Origin: Fasciolopsis buskii
Lineage: Eukaryota > Platyhelminthes > Trematoda > Plagiorchiida > Fasciolidae
Assembly: GCA_008360955.1 (NCBI GenBank)
Contig: LUCM01003908.1
Coordinates: 1-64,000 of the forward strand
Direction of reading: 5' to 3'
DNA: 64,000 nucleotides
This document shows positions 57,301-63,300 of this stretch, in pieces. Under the pieces are notes generated by a model. That model worked only from the letters and a program-made list of their open reading frames with translations. It was not told the origin of the DNA and searched no databases. Position 1 is the stretch's first letter; every line of letters begins with the position of its first letter. A program made the position numbers and the translations under genes.

Positions 57301-60300
57301 GCTCTTTAGGTGGCAGGTTCGATGGTTGCTTTTGAAATTGAGTATGCGGTCCGTGGTCGTCGGCTTTCTGTAGACGATTACCTCTATGCTCCCGTTTGGT
57401 TACCTCATAATTAGTACGTCGAGAAACGGTAGAGCCGAGTCTTTTTCCTCCTTGGTGAATTTGATGCTGGGCACTATCGTGCTTAGGTGTTGGTAGAACA
57501 TATATATTCTTTCTTTACTGCTAGACCCCCAAAGATTGATCATAGGACAAGAAACTCCGCAAGCCTTTCTGTGGTAATGGCTCGGGTTTTGAGCCGTAGT
57601 GAACCGTCACTCGTATTCCGCTCCATCGCTGTTACACAATCCACAGACTCGAACACACAAGGAAGATCGCAAGATCTTCGGCCCAACCGTGTATTTGGTA
57701 CTTGATCAATGACGAGTTCACAGTGGTCCTTGACTGATTATATATCACTTGATGTGATCTTGTGGATTAAAATGATGTAGAATTATTCGACAGTGAAACA
57801 CTACTGCAAAGGTCGACACGCACAAAATTTAAAATAATTTATATATCAGTGTAAGATTAGTCGAAAATAATATGAGAATCGACTTCCCCAGCATTAATTT
57901 GTGGTGAAACGAATTTCCCCGATACTTAACGCAAGGGCACCAGACAGATCAAAATATTTGTTCATTCAGTTTTTTTTCGAATGGCCTTGGTGTTAGTTGT
58001 GGAGTTATGGTTTGTAAGTGTCTAACCGCTGTCTCTTTGTCTCTAGCAGACCCCCTGTCACGCCAGTCGATTCTGAGGAGTCGTCGCAGTCTCCAGTGAT
58101 CGAGAGCCTTTAGCTTTCTTGTATCCTTAGCCCGAAGTGCCCAGGTTCCGGTTTCGTATTTGGGTACGGGGTGGGGAAGGGTCGCGACAGGAAACAAGCT
58201 AATCCATAGGCTTATTCCATCATAAGTTCACATCCTCTGTTGGATTAATTCGCTTGGTTTTGTCGTCCCGTAATAGCTATTTATCCTTCGCCTGACAGTT
58301 TTGGATGTAGAGTTCAACCTAGGCACTTGAATAACGGGTCCTAATCGACTGGTTTTCCATTGATGAGTAGCTATTTTATTGTTGATCCTGATTGAATTGA
58401 GAATGCTTTAGGCTTTACTATGTTCATTTCCAAAGTCGATTGAATCCACGAAGAAGTGGATTCGGTCGAGGATTGGTTCCTCATTTCCGAGAAAGAAAGG
58501 CCGATGTATGATGATTACCCAGAAATTACCTTGTGAGCTTTCGTCGCAAATATTTTTGACTCGTTATTATTAACTCTCTTCTGTGATACCTGAAAACGAC
58601 GCAGTCATCGCAATCAGCGGGTTTCGCAGTGGTACAAGCTGTGTGGATCAAACCTTTACGGTGTACCAAACGCTGGAACACCACTGCACTTTCCGGCAAT
58701 CGACGATAGCTTGCTGTATCGAATTTCACTTTGCCGTGGATACTCTTAGCTCCGAGTCCCTTGGAATTTCGCGGATTTTACTATTGCACCAGCGACTTCC
58801 CCGCCGTGTTTTAGCCACTCCTCGATTCCGCCAATAAGGAACAAATGATGCAATTTGTACGAATCAATATAGTGGATTTTTAAGTCTGTAGTGTACATAG
58901 TATTTTGCTTAGATGCGCTAATTAAGGTACGAAGACGAAATTACTAAGTGCTCCAACGGTGGTCTAAGTTAGCGTCTTCTCAAACGAAAAAGTAAGGTCA
59001 TTGGACGAATAGAAATCGTGATGAGATTCAGCAGAGGTGATTGGTTCCTATTCATATATCCCCAACTTCGATATAGGGCAAGGTTGCAGGTCGCGATGAT
59101 TCCGGGTACGTAGTACTAAGCTTTCGAGCACACAGATAAGACGTTTTCGGATCACAATTCTTTTTTTTCTTTTGCCGGGTTAATTCCTCAGTAAAGTACC
59201 CAGTTCTGAGTGCAAATACCATTACTGGCCGGTCCCAGATTTGATTTTCATTTCCTTAGAATTGGCCGATTCACAGGAATCCCAGCGCAACTAAGGTACC
59301 AATTCAGTTAATTGGAGTTATTGGTGTTTTACTGATCACTTTGACATACGGATTGTGCTGGAACTAAATTGTAGTAGTGGTAGTCGTTGTTTTCAAAGTA
59401 ATAAACACTGTTGATGTTATCTATGTTGATGCCGTCTTGTTTTGGGTGTTCACAGTCTCGTGTCACAACGTGCTGATAACATGCTTCTCCATAGGTCGGT
59501 TTAACATTATTCGAACTGAATCAAAACGAGCCCCACCGCCGCGTCCCAAATCAGATAGTCGCACCGCTGAATCAACCGCTGACTCCTCTATTAACAAAAC
59601 TGTTTCTCCGGATGCGTCCCATCCCCTTGTGAGTGATCTCTCCAGTAGCGGGAAGCCGGATGTGAACACAGAAGACCATGTCGAACCAACCGAACGGTGT
59701 CCAGATGCAGAGTCATCCCGTCCCGGCGTCTCTTCGAGACCCGGAAAAGTTGCCTCAGGTGTTTGGACTACTGGCGAGTCGTTGTCTTCGGTTATGGACC
59801 ACGTCGAAGTGAGTTTTCGGCTTTGATCTGGTCAATATACGACACATTGTTGAGTATATTTATACCCACAGATATAGGAGAATAAGATCTTATGAACTGC
59901 GCTTGTCTGTGGTCCAGTGAGCGGTGCAAATTTGACTATATTTCTCCGGGCTTTGGGTTAATAAAGCCATTTAAACTAGGGTGTTGTAGGCTAAAACCGA
60001 ATGAGATGAAAAATTTTGCCACTTTTATACTTCAAGTGGGCGTCATTAGTCGGTCGTCTTAATTTTTTTCGCCAGTATCCGTTGATTGCCCTCACTGGAG
60101 ATTTATATTGGTCGCAATTGTTTAGACGTGGTTTCACCCATAGATAGAAGGGCATACTTGACCTTATTCAATGGTAACATTTTTAAACAACTGAAACTCA
60201 AGTGTGAACTGCAAACTTTATTGTCGCTAACTAACCATTTCTGAGTGCTTTTACGAAAAATCAGTATCATGACGCACCAAAAGGGCTCCATCACACCGTT

Positions 60301-63300
60301 TGACGCCGTCCACTTTCTCAGCCAATAACCTCCTACTCTAAAGTCAATGTCTGCTATCCCTACACACCTAACCTCTGAGTTACAAAATTTTCTCACCATA
60401 TTCTACCAATACTATGGAAACATCAGTGTTCAAATACCGATCCCAGATCTATCCTAAACTGCCTTGTTTCTGAACCGTGCGAAGCCCCCATCTCACTGTT
60501 GCTTTGCACACTCGACCTTTGATCCACTACCGGATCGGATCTCACATCGACGGTTCAGATGTTTTAAATTGGCTAATACCGATCAAGCTTTTTATGGGCG
60601 CGAAGGAATTCAGCCCAACGTACGACCACCAAGTGATATGGAACCGTCAAAATAGCGAAATCTGTCTATCTCACCCGATCCTTTCCATGCAAGAACAAAA
60701 TTCGTCATGCAATCCAAAAGAAGTGCATAGCTGATTCACATCTGAATCATAAAGCATGTCTTTAGTTTGGCGAAATTTTTGACTTGGGTGCAGGAAGTTT
60801 TAGAACAACGGACCCGCTATCTCTGTCTTTCCTAAACAGAAAGAAGAATTCAACAGTCGGTGGTGCAGCTCTCTGGTGATACCTCTCACTTGCAGGTGTG
60901 CCAGAAGATTTTCTCGTCTTCAGTCTTTATGCGCGAGCGGGCGAAATCGAATCGGTGCTTAGCACATTTATTCATCCAATTTTACCACAAGTAGTGATGT
61001 TCGCCCAAGTTGTCCTTCTTCCTTCCTTTCTGTTCAATTTTTTAGTCGGAATGATTATGAAAATTCTCCGATAAACATGTGAGAATAGTTGCGTAAGTGA
61101 ATGCTCAAGCACTTAATCGTTTGGTTTAGAAAATCCCAAGGATTTTTTGTGTTACGGTGTTTTAAACCAGGTATATCAGAAGTTTTCTGACCATCTTAAC
61201 GACAGTATGGTTGCCTTTGGAATGGCTTTTGCACATCCGAAATCGTGCACAAGAGTCTCGCAACTATCACCTTCACGATCGCTTCAGCCACTTACCGACT
61301 GACCACCCGTCGTATTGATCACAATTGTCTGTTAATCGTTAATAAACCACCTTTTTTTCCTGCGGTCGTTTTCTCGTTGGTCCTGTGTAATTTCCATCAG
61401 AATTAGGTCAAATAATGCATTCATGCACAAATAGACTTACTGGAGACCACTTTCAGCACATGAATGTACATGTAGTGGTTTATTTTCGATAATTGTATGT
61501 AAAGCTTTTTGCGTATACTTGTAGTGCATTATGTCCAGTCGTCCAAACTAGGGATTTATTGTCCCCGTCTAAATCATTTAAGCGCTTCTTCTGGCCAGTC
61601 CTATTTCCCCTTGGTAGTTGCTAATCGTTGCTCTAACACTTAAAGTATAGTTCAAGACGATTGGAAGTTTACAAAACCAGTCAGACAACGTAACCCTGGT
61701 GAACCATACTCATTTGTACTCAAATAAGATGCCATATTGTTCTGCCCCGTTATTTGGAAAATCATTTGGAGCCCTGTCCTCTACTTGATCTGTCCTAGTC
61801 GATTGAGTCAAATGACTCTTTTTCACTTGCACCTTATCTCAGTTACTCTACTGGTAGCCAGTTTTCTTGCCTGGTCTCTTTGTCGAAGGATTTGGGTGTG
61901 TATGTAAGTCAATCAAGCGATTATTTCGACACAGAACCTCTTCTCAGCGAACGTTTTTCACAGTTTTCAAGTGCACAAATTAACATCAGAGTAAAAATAA
62001 AACAGTGGTGTGAATGAATATGGATTTTGAATATATGATCACCACTGAAAGTGTCAGTAGTCCATCTCGCGTTCGCGCAATGTGTTTAGATCAAAACGCG
62101 GTCGTTCTGCTCGAGACGGATCACAGGTTACAGTATTCATACACTTTCGTCACATCATTGCTTGGCCAGTTCCACTCGTCTTCCAATCACTACCTACTTC
62201 AGAGAACAGTGCTTACCGAGGGGTCGATCTGCGAACATGCTTAAGGTATCTCCCCGCCACGTTAGCCTTTCCTTCTCTAGTGGGAGATAATCGCCGGAAG
62301 TGTCTATGGCTGTGGTACTTCCAGGCTGTCCGTGCCGCCGAAAGAATCCTAACCAAAGCCTGTGATTCGCAAGTTTGGCCCCACTAGACAGTTAATGCAC
62401 TAATTGAACAAGCAATCTTGACCAACACGCAAGGAACTTCTTCAGGTCTTTTGCGTGAGACCTCGTTATTTGTACTCGTCTTGACGGCCATGCTAACCAA
62501 TGATCTGCCTCAGGTCGAATCAACGATATCAGTGGCTTCCTCGTTGGTATGTGAACTAAATCCTTGTTATTCATTACGAAGACATGTCCCCTTTGGACGT
62601 CCGTTGCATCAGTTTCAAGATGACGTGCATTTCTTCGCGTAAGTATATTTTCTTTGTATCAAATTTTGCTCGAATACTCTCCTTTTGCATAGGACTCGAC
62701 TCCAGTGGCCGATTTACTGGGTTTTCATTCGGGAATTCCGGAATCAGCCAACCGTAGTACACCGACTCCTCCTCAGTCTTCCGACCAGGCTGCACGGATC
62801 CCTAGCGTGCTTATTGACGTAGATGTTGGTGGCATTACTGCTACGACCACTACCACTACTTCGTCAGCTAATCTCATGACCAATACGATTCCGGATGTAT
62901 CTGCACTTGTGGATGATTTCTTCAATATGGGAACAAATGTGACCTCTTGCGCCACTTCTGGCGCAGCTGCAACGTCATCCATTGATACGAACTGGGCTGC
63001 CGCGTTCGATATCCCTACAACAACAATAACAACAGCAACAACAAACACTTCGTCAGCCAAATCAAGTAATCCGTTTGATCTGTTTTCCGAGGCCACTAAC
63101 AGTGTCTTGGATGATTTCGCGGCTGCACCCACACCACAAGCAGCATCAACAGCGCCATCGGTTCCGACGACGGATAAGGTGAATGGGACCCCAGCTGACT
63201 CAGTTCGTTTCAACGCTTGGTGGACCGAACCCGGGCCGGGCTACATGAGCTCCAGTGCGAGTGCAACAAATTTAGCTGCGGGACCTGCTGCTAGTCCGCT

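Noticed and set aside
62418..62642. Open frame with a TNDLPQ stretch resembling a LINE INDLPQ block
   Set aside because: The surrounding residues lack a motif B before or a catalytic box after it; too weak to call.
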